From NCBI GenBank assembly GCA_900074885.1, contig FJUW01000096.1, positions 37,072 to 96,922 of the forward strand: a DNA stretch of 59,851 bases, in the 5' to 3' direction. Below the pieces are notes generated by a model, which was not told the DNA's origin, made no database searches, and was given only the letters and a program-made list of their open reading frames with translations. A program made the translations under genes and the position numbers. This document shows positions 47,770 through 59,851 of this stretch, one piece after another. Each line of letters starts with the position of its first letter. Within the stretch, counting starts at the first letter, position 1. The DNA comes from Rhynchosporium graminicola (lineage: Eukaryota > Ascomycota > Leotiomycetes > Helotiales > Ploettnerulaceae).

Positions 47770-48880
47770 TTTTAAAGTTAATAATATCTGCATTTTCCCT
47801 AGGAATGCATTTCGCGTAATATATAGCAAATCGCGAGTATCGCGTAGAATACTATCCTTATATAAAAAGCGTATAAGGTTCGCGTATATTATAACCTTAT
47901 TAAACGTTATTTCGAGTCGTAAGCTAGGCCTAAAAGTGCTAGACTACTAGTTATTTTAATACTACTCTTTTCTTTCTATATTAAGACTTACTAAGACTAG
48001 TAGTATAGACTTATTTAAGTATCCTTAGATTCTATAGGTTCTACGAGTTCTATAGGCTCTACAGGTTCTATAACTTTTAAGATATTCTATAAGTTCTATA
48101 AGTTCTATAACTTCTATTAGCTTCCTTAGAATTATTACTACTATAGAAAAAGACTATATTCTATCTTATAGATAGAGTATAAAGATCTTCTTTCTAAGAG
48201 TATCTAATTATATTAGATTATTTATAAGATTTATATTTAAATATAATAATTAAGATATATACTTATTCTATATTCTTTATAGAGCTCGGAAAGCTACTAT
48301 TTAAAATAACTTCATAATACTATTAGATCCTTCAGATATATATATTATCTTCTTACTTTTCTATATAATCTCTCTTTATATCTTAGGTATTTAGAATAAG
48401 GTAATTATAATAATAGATAATATAAGTGAAAATATATTTCTATATAAATATATTAGATACTTAACTTATCGCGCGCGTTTCCTCGCCGGCTTATTTACTC
48501 TCCCCCTCTCCTCTTATTATATACTAGTAAGTTATACCCCTCTTATTATTTTCTTATTTTAATAATATATAAAAGTTATCTTATAATATAAAAGTAAGAT
48601 AAGATTTATTAGTAGTAGAAGATTACTTTAAGGTATCAGAAGATAAAAAATTTATTATATACTTTCACCTGTTATATATAATCACGTTATGTCTGATCAC
48701 CTGTATAGCTTAGTATATACTTATATAATCTCCTTATATATTTAAAGTAAGCTTTCTCTCTTCTTTCTAAAGAGATAACGCTTTCTATAATTAATATTTA
48801 GAGACTACTTTGATTCTTTATCTTCTAATACTTTAAAATAATCTTTTACTACTAATAAAGCTTATCTTACTTTTATACTA
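47770..48880. other. AT-rich unassigned stretch
   Basis: Very AT-rich DNA left of copia-3, apart from the minisatellite at 48030-48119 and a GC-richer island at 48470-48520 (CGCGCGCGTTTCCTCGCCGG). It could include the copia-3 LTR, but no repeat partner is in the window. No coding frame recognised. Confidence 0.4.
48030..48119 (+). repeat. 9-bp minisatellite, TTCTATAGG-type
   Basis: About nine units of a 9-mer (TTCTATAGG, TTCTACGAG, TTCTATAGG, CTCTACAGG, TTCTATAAC, later TTCTATAAG twice) are broken once by TTTTAAGATA. Unit variants differ mostly by RIP-type transitions. Confidence 0.75.
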
Positions 48881-49199
48881 GAGTTAAGAGCTATATATTA
48901 ATATATTACTTTTAAAGCTACTTATTATGTATATAGAAGTAAAGCTTTATTCTAGCTTTTAATTACTTAAGTTACTTATTTAAGCCTTTTATAATATAAT
49001 AATTAATAGTTTATAAAGCTTATATTAGCTTTTTAACTACTTAAATCATATCTCTTAATAATCCTTTTAATAACTTACTTAATCTAAGTAACAAGATAGT
49101 TTATAAGAAGCTAGAGTAATAGCTAGATTAGATCTCTTATATTTAGTTTATAACTAAAATAATTAGTATATAGTAATATATAGACCTAGATCTATTAGA

Positions 49200-50618
49200 C
49201 TAAGTCTCTTTAGCTAAGCTTCTTTAAATCCGAGTATAATTACTATAAGAGATCGCAGATAGCGAGAATCGAAGCTCGAAAGTAGACTTTAATATAGAAA
49301 TAAAGACTTAAGAGCTTAAATTAGTTTAATAAGCTAAGGATTAGATCTCTGAACTAATTAGAAGTACTTAAGATATAAGTTAAGTACTCGATCTAATTCT
49401 AATACGCTTTATTCTAGCTAAATCAGAAAAACTTACTATAATTACTATAATATCTCAGAAAGCTAAAGTAAAAATTAAAAATAAGTAATTTATACTTAAT
49501 CTTATTACTAATAGCTAAAAGGCTATTACTTATACTAAAATCTATATATAGATAGAGAAGATTATATTACTTACTTACTTAGTATTAGTGATTAAGAGGT
49601 TATTAGCTAAGAAGAGAGTAACCTTTTTATACTTTCTAAAAGCTTTAAAATAAGAGCTTTATTAAACTGATATAATTATTTAATCTAATATATAGGAAGC
49701 TTATAAGCTTTATCTTATTATAAGAGTATCTACTAGAGGTAAAAGAAGAGATAGTCATTTAAACTCTTAAGCTTAGATTATTAAACTTTAATCTCTAATT
49801 AGAGATTATATACTTTATAAGGTCTCGGATATCGAAAGATCTCTTAGAATTATAGATTTTCTAAATATAATTAAATCTTTCGATTACTTCTAAGTAAATA
49901 ACTTTCTAATTAAGTATTAAAGAGCTAAGCTATATAGAAGACTCTTACTATATACTCTTAAGGAGCTTACTGAGGAATTCTATATAAGTTAAGTTAATTA
50001 TATATATTAGAAGTTTTAAAGTAATATAAAGAAAAGTTAAGGTATTTTCTTAATACTTAGATCTCGAGTTAGTATTAATATTAGCTTATCTTATACTATT
50101 ACTAGTAGATTAGAATATATTAAGTACTTCTATCTATATATAAAAGATAAAACTTATCTCTAGAAGCTAATAGATTATATTAAATTATAGCTTATTATAT
50201 ATATATAGATCTATACTACTAGTAAAGATAATAATCTAATTATAATTGAAGCTTAAGATCTTAAAGTAACTTTAGTAATATATTAATATTTTATCTCTAA
50301 TAAATAGAAAGATCTCTATATTAGCTTTAGAATAAATCGATCGATTTTCTAAATAACTTATAATCTCTTTATTAAAGTAATAAGAGATTCTAAATATAAG
50401 TTAAGCTTTCTAAGAAATATCTTAGATAAGAATATAAAATAAGATAGAAAGAAAGTAGAACTAAATATAATACTTTTCTTAGATAATAATTAAGAGCTTA
50501 TAGAATTACTAAGGATCTATCTAATTAGAAGTAAAGCTTATTCTCTTTCTTAATTTACTCTCTTTAATAACTATAAAGCTATTAACTTAATTAATAATTA
50601 TAATCTCTTAGCTAAAAG
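49200..50618 (+). pseudogene. copia-3 gag region
   Basis: This is the left part of an old Ty1/copia element, read mostly by its continuity with 56018-58919. Long Lys/Gln/Leu-rich frames with many TAA/TAG stops replace Gln. CpG is nearly absent as well as CpA, unlike the gypsy elements, so it is older or was mutated further. It is cut at 50618 by gypsy-D copy 2 (duplicate AAAAG). Confidence 0.5.
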
Positions 50619-50886
50619 TGTAACGACACAAGACTCAAGGCGGTATACAAGTAAGAATAAACGAGTAGGGAGGCTAAGAGCGATCTTATATAGTCTACTA
50701 CGAAGGAAATAAAAAGATAAGGAAGGAAGAAGAAGAGAGATAGAGTATAAAGCACCTTATATATATGCGCCGGTACTAGTCCGATACTATACCAGGTCAG
50801 ATACTAGTTCTGCCGGGATACCTATGAACTTAGGCCCTGTTATCTATCCTTCTTCTCATATGATATTCAGGTGAGCTATCGTTATA
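50619..50886 (-). repeat. gypsy-D copy 2, 3' LTR
   Basis: This 268-bp LTR begins (plus) TGTAACGACACAAG and is less RIPed at this end than the 5' copy. Confidence 0.9.
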
Positions 50887-51449
50887 TTACCCCCCCCCTA
50901 AGAAGAGCTTAACCCTAAGCTCGGAAGGTTATAGTTTATACTAGAATTAGTCTTTATTATAACTGTTTTCGTTAATATTCGCGTAATAGGCGCTAGCTAC
51001 TCTTTAGTAGCAGTAAATTCTTTATCAGGTTCTAACTAGTTACGTCGCTATAATAGTACTACATTAGTCGTAGCTTCTAAATCGGGCAGTAAGCGGTATT
51101 TACTTTATCTATTTATAATAGAAGTCGAGTTTAAGTAGGGCATAAGGTATATAAAAGAAGGAGTTTATTAATATTAGAGCCTTTCCTTTTCAACTATAAT
51201 AACTACTTTAACTTATAAGTTTACTCTCCTTAGACTGCGATATAGCTCCTAGAGTAAGTATCGTTACTAACTACTATAGCAGTCTACTATAATCTTATAT
51301 ATTAATCGACCTAATCGACTCTTCTCTTAATATAAGTAAGTTTCCTATTTTAGTTTTAAGGATAGTCCTTAAGTATAGTACAGGGGTTTCACGGATCTAT
51401 AGCGCTAACTCCTATAGTACCTTTACTAGTTCCTACCGGTACTCTTTCG

Positions 51450-51971
51450 GCGGCGTATCGTATATATTACTTATAATATATTCGCGCTTTCCTTAAGATA
51501 AAGTATAATAATACTCCTGTTTTAGAACTCTTATACTCGTTTAATAAGCCTAACTCTAAGCTTTATAAGTATTATTCGGCGTTAAAGAGTAGTTATAAGT
51601 ATATAAGTTACTTAAACCTAAATATAGTTATATATACTAACACGTTATAATTACCTAATTATATTAATATAAAGTATACTATTCTATCCGGTTTACTTCT
51701 TAGCGGCGAAACTAAGGACGCGGAGCTAAATCGGGGTAATATCATAGCTACTTATAAGGCTATTAATCGGATCTATTATCTTACGAAATCTACTACTCCT
51801 ACTACTATATTAGAGATTACTACTATATAATTAGCGGAGACTTAGGCTTTAAGGCGTTCTATAGAGAAAGTATTTAAGGAGTTAGAGTTTATTAAGGTAG
51901 TAAGTTACGATCTTAAACCCTTAGATACTAGTATAATACTAACGCGATATAGGATTTAGATCTTCTAATAA
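51450..51971 (+). pseudogene. antisense open frame in gypsy-D copy 2, truncated
   Basis: This is the same frame as 29975-30460 of copy 1, again broken by only a few RIP-type stops (FNKPNSKLYKYYSALKSSYK, LTKSTTPTTILEITTI, SIEKVFKELEFIKVVSYDLK). It ends at the N at 51972. Confidence 0.5.
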
Positions 51972-51972
51972 N
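51972..51972. other. undetermined base (N) at an element junction
   Basis: This is the only N in the window. The left side matches copy 1 up to about 30475 and the right side matches it from about 32850, so the N marks either a joined assembly gap or a collapsed internal part of gypsy-D. Confidence 0.95.
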
Positions 51973-51999
51973 CTAGTTTAGTTTATATCTATTAAGAAT

Positions 52000-54900
52000 A
52001 TAAGAGTAGAATCTAATTAGATACTACTAGTTATCTTTATATAATTAGGAGATAACTCTAGCTATTATACTATTAGAAGTATTAGTTTCTAGTTTAGTCT
52101 ATAATTCAGAGTCGAAATAGTATAGTTTCTATACTAATAGTAGCTATTAATATAAATCGTTAAAGGACTTCTTATAATCATTAGTGAAATTCTATAGTAC
52201 TATAGGCCGAGTAAGCACTAAGAGAGGTTTAGTAATAAGGCCGAAATTCCGAATAAATTAATAGTAGAACTTATAGAATCCTAAGAAGAATTTCATAGCT
52301 ATTACTATTTCGGGGTACTTCTAGTCTACTAACGATACTACTTTCTCAGGATCTGGCTCGATTCCGTTAGTAGTAATAATATATCCGAGGTATTTAGTCC
52401 GAGTAATATAGAATTCGCTTTTCTTAATATCTACTTAAAGTCTAGTATCTATTAAGCGTTATAGTACTAATTTAATATATTCCTTATACTCCTAGAGCGT
52501 TTCCGAGTATATAAGGATATTATCTAGGTAAGCTATATAAAAGTCGTTTAAGTAGTCTAGTAATATATTATTTATATATTATTAATACGTACTAAGTCCG
52601 TTATAGAGCCTAAAAAGTAGTACTTTATATTTATAGGATCTGAAGCAGGTTCAGAAGGTAATATACTCCTCGGATTCGGGGTCTATATAGATATAGTTAA
52701 ATACTACCCGGATATCTAGTTTAGTAAAGATTATTACTTTAAATATACGAGTTAAGAGCTTATCGATCTTAGGTATTAGGTAGGAATCCTTTCGAGTGAT
52801 CGTATTAAGCTTACGATAGTCGATACAGAAGCGTAATCCTCTATTAGCCTTCTTAACAAATAGTATAAGTAATATAAAAGGACTTTAGCTGGATTCGATA
52901 AATCTCTTATCTAGGTTCTCTATAAGATATTCCTTAGTTACTTATAATTCGACTATAGATTACTAATATAAGGGCAAATATATATTAAGTAATAGTTCTT
53001 CTAGAATAATTTTATAATCGTATAAGCGATATAGCAGAAGAATATTAGAATCCCGCTTAGAAAAGGCTTCCTTAAGAGTATAGTACTATTCTAGTAGCTT
53101 TTCGGCTATAAGTTATTTAGTATCAGGATCCTTAGGAGAGTCGCTATTTAGATAGTCTTATAAGAGGCGGTTTATCTTATAGATACTAGTAAAGAATAAT
53201 TCGGAACTTTTATATTTTATATTAAAGTGAAAAGCTATAGTACTAATTTAGTAAATCGGAACCGGTTTCTAGATCCTTAGAGGTTAAGAGGAGTACTTAT
53301 AGTAGAGTTTCGGCGCAGGTACCTTTCTCGATAAATTCGGAGCGGAAAGGGGTTCGGATTCCTTAGTAATAAGCGGAAATAAGTTAAAGAGTAAGGATAA
53401 TATATTAATATACTATATCGCTACTATTTAGTATAATTAGCGTTAGTCTAGCTAGTTTATAGCTAAGTCCTACGCGTTAGTATCGATTTAGTAAGATCGA
53501 TTAATACTAGGTTTATAAGGCAGTAGAGTTATAATTATCTCCTTATCGTATCAGAAGGTAGCTAGATAGCGTTCCGACTATAGTAGCTTATAGTAGAGCG
53601 TATCTAGCTTAACCTGAAATCGTTATATCTATTTAATACTAATAATTATATCTTATTATCCTAAATCGAGAAGAATAAAAGAGTAGTTATAAATACGCTT
53701 ACTATTAATAGAAAAGTATAAACGTATAAAATAAGTAATATAAGTTCTAATAGACTATTAGAAACTACGTATTAGAATAGAATAAAGTAGTAGCTCGATT
53801 TTAATACTAAGGGCTCCTAATAGTCGTCCGGTAAGAGTGCGATTAATAAATAGATAACTATTCGCTCCGGTATCGATTAAGCTACTTATAGAGACTCCTA
53901 GCTCGTTTATATTAACTATAGTCAGGTATATAAATTACTTACTTCCTATTAGAGAGTTAAGGTTAAGATTAGAGAGATTATACTTATATAGACCTAGGAA
54001 GGAGTTTTTACCTAAGCCTTATCGTTTCCCTCTAGTATCGGTCTAGATTCAGAGGGTACGTCTTCTACTGCTTCCTTAGTTACTTAATCCTCTTTCGGAA
54101 ATTCGTTAATTAATTAAACCTTAGGCAGGTTAGGGTAGTCTAACTTAATATAATTAAGCTATTTATAACTATAATACTTAAGGGGTTCTCCGGTCGAGGT
54201 AGTAAGGCGTTTTAGCGCGGAGGGAGTACTAGACTATACTAGGGTAGAGGTACGTATATATAGTGCGGGAGTAATTTATCGAGGAGCTAAGCTTAAGGAC
54301 TAGTAAGAGGTAGAACTAGTAGTAGTCGTAGTAGTAATAGTAAGCTTATAGTACTATACTTAAGCAGTAGCTTTCTCGGGATAGGTACGTTCTGAGTTAT
54401 AGTAACACTTAGTATTAAAAGAAAGTAAGGATCTAACTATAGAAGCGTAGTCCTTATTCTACGTTAGTTTAATAATAAGGGTTAAAGCGCGTAAGGATAG
54501 TATAATCTTATCTTATATATAGAAGAACTACTCTTTCTTTTTAACTTTACCTTAGATAGTAGCGCTTTAAAATCGACTATAAAACTCAGCGAAAGTCTCG
54601 CGTATATAGCTAAGTTATTATATTTCTAAGTAGTAGAAAGCGTTATAATAGTAATCTTCCTCTAAACTAGTAAGAAAGTTCTCCTCTAATAAGAAGATTA
54701 TTTTATTACTAGTTTTAAACTCGTTAGTAAAGTACTAAGGCGTAAGATACTCTTTAGCTAATCTAGTAACTAGCCCCTATATAAGAACGCGCCGGGAGAA
54801 GTCCGTAGGGTAGTAGTTAGCGTTTATAGCTAGCCGGTCTCGTATTAATACTCTCTATTAGAGGAAAGTAAAGTCCGATCTATTATCTAGGGGTAAGATC

Positions 54901-55300
54901 TTCTTAGTAAAATAAGACTTCCTAAGGCGTGACTCTACCGATTCAGCGCTAGGAGAGGGAGATAGTTTATTAGGAATAGTATCCTCTCTCTTAGTGCTAC
55001 GTATCGGAATAGAGTTTATTAAGTTATTGAATTCCGCTATACGCGGAGATTATAGTATTAGTTCTAGTAAGAGAGTCGAAGATAAGCAAGGGACCCCTAT
55101 AAGGAACTTATCTTATACAGAGATAAGTCTATCTATAGTATCTTCTAGAGAGTTATTCTTTTCCTCTTAGTCCGCTAATTATTATAAGAGGAAATAGATC
55201 AGGTTCGAGTCACCTATAGTAGTAAGAGTACTTAGCGATTATATTCCTAGTGAATTTCGCTTTTATTTTCCTTTCTCTCTTAGTTAGTACTTCTTTAATA
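52000..55300 (-). pseudogene. gypsy-D copy 2 gag, protease and RT
   Basis: Reading leftwards, the gag domain lies at about 54960-54380, a zinc-knuckle region near 54170, protease near 53900-53830 and RT at about 52880-52330. The RNase H start is at about 52080-51990. It has the same order and frame as copy 1. Integrase is missing because of the gap at 51972. RIP stops are frequent and independent of those in copy 1 at many sites. Confidence 0.8.
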
Positions 55301-55749
55301 AGGTATTAACGTTCTCTAGGGTAGGAGATATTTAGGGTAAGGAAGAGTATAACAGATTAGGTTCAGAGGTAAAGCGGGGGGGATCGCGTTAAGTTCCCCT
55401 AGAACTAAAGGGGTCTCTAGTTTATTAATTAAGAGCTATAATAGTAGCTTAAAAAGGAGTATATTAGGGCTATTTCAGCGGCGATATATAGAGGTTAAAG
55501 TTCCGGGGTATTTATTATACCTTCTTCAAAATCTATTTATAATTCTTTTATACTAAGGGAGTTATTAAAGGAGCGTTAGTAAAGACCTCCTCTATTATAC
55601 TATTTACGATAAGCTAAATTAAACCCTAATTCATAGTTATCCGAGAGATCTCTAGTATCTCGGCTATATGCGAGTAGTTATCGAATAACTAACTTAGTAA
55701 TAAGATATTATAGTAAGCTATCTCCGGCTATCTTAATCTTTTTATTTAA

Positions 55750-56017
55750 TATAATAATATAAGACTTAAGGTAGTATATAAATAAGAATAAATAAGTAGG
55801 GAGGCTAAGAGCGATCTTATATAGTCTACTACGAAGGAAATAAAAAGATAAGGAAGGAAGAAGAAGAGAGATAGAGTATAAAGCACCTTATATATATACG
55901 CCGGTACTAGTCCGATACTATACCGGGTCGGATACTAGTTCTGCCGGGATACCTGTGAACTTGGGCCCTGTTATCTATCCTTCTTCTCATGTGATATTCA
56001 GGTGAGCTGTCGTTACA
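55750..56017 (-). repeat. gypsy-D copy 2, 5' LTR
   Basis: This 268-bp LTR ends (plus) CTGTCGTTACA, the intact form of the terminal inverted repeat. It is followed by the AAAAG duplicate and the resumed copia-3. Confidence 0.9.
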
Positions 56018-58919
56018 AAAAGATCTTTTATTAAATTAGGAATTAATAATTATATAAAGAGTAGAACTCTTTCTAAATCCCTATAAGTAAGCGCGGAACC
56101 TAGCTAATAAAAGAAGTCCTTTTAGAACTAGATAGAAAGTACCTTAATCTTAAGCTTTATAATCTTATAATAATAGATAGTTTTTATATTAATATTATTT
56201 TAGAAGCTTAATTATTAGACTTAAGGATCTAGTATTATAAATTAGATTATATCTTATACTAAGAAGAAGAAGGAATCCTATAGATCTCTTATCTAGTTAT
56301 TCAGAAGCTTAAATAAAAATAAAATCTTATATTCTTTAAATATAAAGCTTATTTAAACTATTTACTTTTATAATAACTTCTTTCTTTAAGCATAATAAGT
56401 ATAATAATCTACTTTATATAAATATACTTATCTTTAGATATATCTATTAAGAGATCTATTATAAATTAGCTTAAAAAGTAGTTAATAGAAAAGATTCTAA
56501 GAAGATATAATATCTAAAAGCTAGTTATCTTATATTAGATACTCTTAAGAAGCTTATAAGCTACGCCTAAGGAGTAGTAATTATAAAAGAAATAAGAAAA
56601 TATAAATATAAGTATTATATAATTATATATACTTTATAAAGGATCTCTAGATAGCTACTAGAAAGGAAATCCTCTTATTTATTTTAGAGGATAATATAAG
56701 ATCTATTCGACTTTCTAATATACTAGAGGAGATTATAATTACTTCTAATTAAATATAAGTATGATAAACTAATTATTACTTTTACTTTAAGAACTAAGAA
56801 ATATAATAAAATCTTTAAGTATCTCGAAGCTTTTAAAGCTTAAGTAAGAAAGTAATTTAGCTTTATTATCTATAGATTTAAATATAATTAAAAGAAAGTA
56901 ATTATAATATTTCAAGGATTTATATACTATTAGAAGTAGTATTTAAAGCTCGGAATTAAAATCGAGCTCTTATTAGCTTATATATATAAGCTAAATAATA
57001 GAATTAAAAGAGTAAGATCGGAAATAATAGCTAAAGGAATCTATATATAACTATTAGCTAATCTCCTAGATTTCCTAGGTCTTAAGTATACTTTAGCTAC
57101 TACTTATCTATTTAATAGATTATCTAAGAGAGAGAATAATTAGAGATTATCTCTTAAGGAGAATAATAGATAGCTTCGTAACTATTTCTATTTCTACGAT
57201 CTAGCTATTATTACTTACTTAACTATAGATTTCAGACTAAAGTAGAGCTTAATTTATATATATAGATATAAAGTATACTTATTAATAAAGGAAAGAATAA
57301 AAGGATAAGAAAATTATATATTTAAAATTTCAGCGAGAGCTTATATTAGGTATTTAGTAAGCTATATAGCCTCTAATATCTATAAGATATAAGTTCCTAT
57401 ACTCTAAAGGATTATTATTACGCGGAATATATATTTTAATAAAGATAAATTCTATATCTTTTCTCTAGAGAAAAGAATTATAATTATTAAAAAAGAAGCT
57501 CAAATAATCTATAATCTTATTAAAGAAGCTGAAATTCAACTTATTTAAACTAAGCTTTTTGATAATATTTCAGAAGATATCCCTAAAGAAATCTCTTTAG
57601 AGATTAAGTTAAATAAAAGAAGATTAAAAGATCTTCTTAATCTTTTCGTTTGCTTTATAGAAACTCGCGATACTTAAGAGAGGTAGAATCTAGAGATAAA
57701 AAGAACTAATAACTCTTCTAGAGATTAGTCTAATTTCACTAGCTTTTAGACTTCAGAAGCTACTCTATTAGTAAATATATATAATAAAGAGATAATAGAG
57801 TAAAGCTATTAAATATTAATCCTAGAGCTTATAATAGATATAATATAGAGCTTAAAGGAGCTAGCTATAAGTAAGGAAATATTACCTATAAACTCCGAAT
57901 AGAATATATAAATTAAAGATAAGCGATATACTTACCTGTTAAATAATTAAGTCACTAAAGAAGTACTTATATCGATAATATCTTAATTATCTAGGATCAA
58001 GGTACAAATCTCATATAAACCTCTGCTAGAGAGATACTAAGTAATTCTCGATTATTCGATTAATAAGTCAGATATAGAATCAGATTCGATTAGATCTTCT
58101 AATAATTCTATTAAAAGATTATTAGAAGTTTAAAGCTTAAATTCTAAAAAGAAGCCTTTAAAAGCTAAGAAGAAAGCTATAAAAAGGCTTAAGTATCTTA
58201 AGAAAGTAAATAGTACTTTAGTATTTTAAATACTAAGTATTATAATAAGCTTTAGATATATAGAGAACTCTTATTAAAAGATTAGAAATAAAGATACTCG
58301 AGGTACTTAAGTTAAGAGTAATCTTTCTTATAAAAAATCCTAAAATATTCCTAAGTTATAAATAGATCCTTAAATCTTTATACTTATATTTAATTAGTAT
58401 ATAGATGTAATAAGAAGTATTTTAAACTTAAGAATAATATATAAAGTAATATTAATATCTTTTAAAATACTCTAGATACTTAAACTAGATAACTTAATAA
58501 TAGCTACTACTTTAAAAGCCTAATTTTTAAATATTAATAGAAAGCTTGAACTTCTAATAATTAAAGTAATAGATCTTCTATTAGAACTAAAGAGATTTAA
58601 TAATCTTAAAAACTATCTAATAAAAGCTTAGTTTTCTAAAGATATAAATCTAGAGATAAGAAATATAAAGAAATAAAGCTACTAGGAATCTGAGATATAT
58701 AATTAGTATATAATATATATACTTATACCTTTAATATAAGTTTTTAAGTATAAATATAATAAAAATAAATATATTAAAAGATATCGCTCTAGAATCGTAA
58801 TTAGAAAGGATCTTTAAAGTAGAGTAATAATTATCTTAACTTACGCTAATATACTTAATATAAAATTATTCCGAATAATAATAGCTTATATAATATACTT
58901 CGATCTAGAGATTAAGTAC
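56018..58919 (+). pseudogene. copia-3 integrase and start of RT
   Basis: The integrase core lies at about 56790-57160 (KYLEAFKAQVRKQF-type and IKIELLLAYIYKLNNRIKR blocks). A C-terminal block near 57335-57500 (ARAYIRYLVSYIASNIYKI, RIIITRNIYFN) closely follows a fungal Ty1/copia pattern. A long linker with acidic stretches leads to an RT start at about 58740 (YKYNKNKYIKRYRSRIVIRKDLQ) and YFDLEIK at about 58898-58917. It is truncated at 58919 by a copia-2-type LTR. Stops are TAA/TAG for Gln. Confidence 0.75.
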
Positions 58920-59064
58920 TGTGAAAATTAAAGGTGGAAATCGGCTAAAAGGTCAGAATAATGCGTGATCAATACGAATTGCTTTACTTGCTTGAAAAGA
59001 GCTAACTACAGGAGAGATTCTAGCTACTTATATAGCTATGTGAGCTCTCTAGAATATTCTATAC
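58920..59064 (-). repeat. copia-2-type LTR fragment
   Basis: These are the first 145 bp (plus-strand view TGTGAAAATTAAAGG) of a reverse-oriented copia-2-type LTR. It is interrupted at CTATAC by a second LTR of the same family. The remaining part should lie beyond the right window edge. Confidence 0.82.
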
Positions 59065-59536
59065 TGTAAAAATTAAAGGTGGAAATCAGCTAAAAGGTCA
59101 GAATAATACGTGATTAATACGAATTGCTTTTTGCTTACTTGAAGAGAGCTAACTACAGGAGAGATTCTAGCTACTTATATAGCTATGTGAGCTCTCTAGA
59201 ATATTCTATACTACGTAATACAGAACTCCATAGAAGAAGACGCGTATTCCGTAGAATCATACTACGTCAGTAGAAACCTCTAGAAGTACGATATACGTAC
59301 TAGGGAGTAGTAGAACTCTATCGAGAACCTTCATAGTAACTCTAATAGAGTATGCAGGGTATAGGCTATGAATAAGGTATAGGGTGTAGGTGCCAGGTAT
59401 AACAAGGTACAGGCACAAGGTACTGAACTAGGTACTAAGACTATATACTAACAAGGTACAGGGTGTATATGCTGATGCAGGCAAAACTGACTAAGGTACT
59501 AGTAGACTGACTAAGGTACTAGTTACAAATCCAACA
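59065..59536 (-). repeat. copia-2-type 3' LTR of an element leaving the window
   Basis: This 472-bp LTR runs TGTAAAAATTAAAGG (plus) to AAATCCAACA. It is followed by the minus-strand polypurine tract (CGCCCCCTTAATCAG complement) and internal sequence, so it is the 3' LTR of a minus-oriented copia-2 copy inserted into an older LTR of the same family. Confidence 0.88.
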
Positions 59537-59851
59537 CGCCCCCTTAATCAGAGCCTTATAGTCAGTTTTAAAACAGAACTATATAAGGTAAATCACTAAT
59601 CGACTACCCTTAGGTTATTATAAAAGAAATATAATAAGGAATGGAAATGCTACCTCGTAGCTACCCTCCTAGGTTAAATCAACTTAATTCTCCTATAACA
59701 ATCTGAATTACTAGCTCTAATAAGCTAGTTCAAGGTGTTTTATAAACTCCTTAAATTTAGGCCTATCTAGAGCTTTAGTAAACCCGTCTGCCTTTTACTT
59801 CAAAGCACTAATATAGATTAAATCTATAGTACCTTAATTAATTAGGTCCCT
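59537..59851 (-). pseudogene. copia-2-type RNase H C-terminus, partial
   Basis: Internal 3' end of the copia-2 copy. On the minus strand it reads KADGFTKALDRPKFKEF and HLELAY as at 24870-24950, then the stop and about 180 bp of 3' untranslated sequence. It is cut by the window end. Few RIP changes are visible. Confidence 0.82.

Larger units (their letters stand above)
50619..56017 (-). mobile_element. gypsy-D copy 2, minus strand, internally shortened
   Basis: LTRs are at 50619-50886 (3') and 55750-56017 (5'), each 268 bp, with the target duplication AAAAG at 50614-50618 and 56018-56022. The polypurine tract on the minus strand is a long G run (50887-50903). The total of 5399 bp against 7777 bp in copy 1 means about 2.38 kb is absent, corresponding to roughly 30475-32850 of copy 1 (end of the antisense frame, integrase and part of RNase H). 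The break coincides with a single N at 51972. Remaining gag, protease and RT match copy 1 throughout. Confidence 0.9.

Noticed and set aside
1..59851. CRISPR array, tRNA or rRNA genes
   Set aside because: No regular spacer-repeat pattern and no tRNA or rRNA signature was seen on either strand.

Overview
This window looks like a filamentous ascomycete (Pezizomycotina) chromosome, possibly a Dothideomycete, though the class cannot be fixed from sequence alone. About nine tenths of it is a graveyard of retroelements altered by repeat-induced point mutation (RIP). CpA/TpG are scarce, TpA is in great excess, and almost every in-frame stop is a TAA/TAG where the family consensus has CAA, CAG or TGG. 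CpG is mostly kept, except in one older copia element. I labelled the elements locally: gypsy-A, -B, -C, -D, copia-1, -2, -3, a TRIM and a Fot1/pogo element.

Left block (1-28569). Gypsy-B is the host element. Its protease is at 3100-3624, and its RT/RNase H continues in frame at 16467. Gypsy-A (1 to about 3060) lies to its left. Gypsy-C (3625-16461, TSD GATAC) is inserted at the protease/RT boundary. Gypsy-C itself holds a 598-bp TRIM (4865-5462, TSD TATAG) and a full copia-1 (7033-12614, TSD GTAAC). Gypsy-B stops at 18699 against a truncated gypsy-D (18700-19457). That is followed by copia-2 (19458-25638, no TSD) and a second gypsy-B piece (25639-28569) that repeats about 220 bp of integrase.

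Middle block (28570-40536). A full minus-strand gypsy-D (29115-36891, TSD TTGCC) is followed by a copia-2-like leader relic. This relic is split by a Fot1/pogo transposon (37101-39721, TSD TA), and a solo copia-2-type LTR closes the block.

Gene island (about 40540-46800). This stretch is not RIPed. It carries a five-exon gene of unknown function (minus, 40769-42126), a weak ORF (plus, about 43066-43584) and a secreted BNR/Asp-box glycosidase of the fungal sialidase/GH93-like type (minus, 44950-46189).

Right block (46800-59851). This contains an unidentified RIPed coding relic, a 9-bp minisatellite and an old, very AT-rich copia-3. Copia-3 is split by a shortened gypsy-D copy (50619-56017, TSD AAAAG) and then truncated by two copia-2-type LTRs at the right edge.

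The most interesting signals are three. First, long antisense open frames lie between pol and the 3' LTR in three different gypsy families. Second, primer-binding sites are complementary to the elements' own LTRs (Tf1/sushi-type self-priming) in the TRIM and gypsy-D, while copia-1 has a half-initiator-tRNA site. Third, the gypsy-D copy has a single N exactly where about 2.4 kb is missing. No tRNA, rRNA or CRISPR was found.
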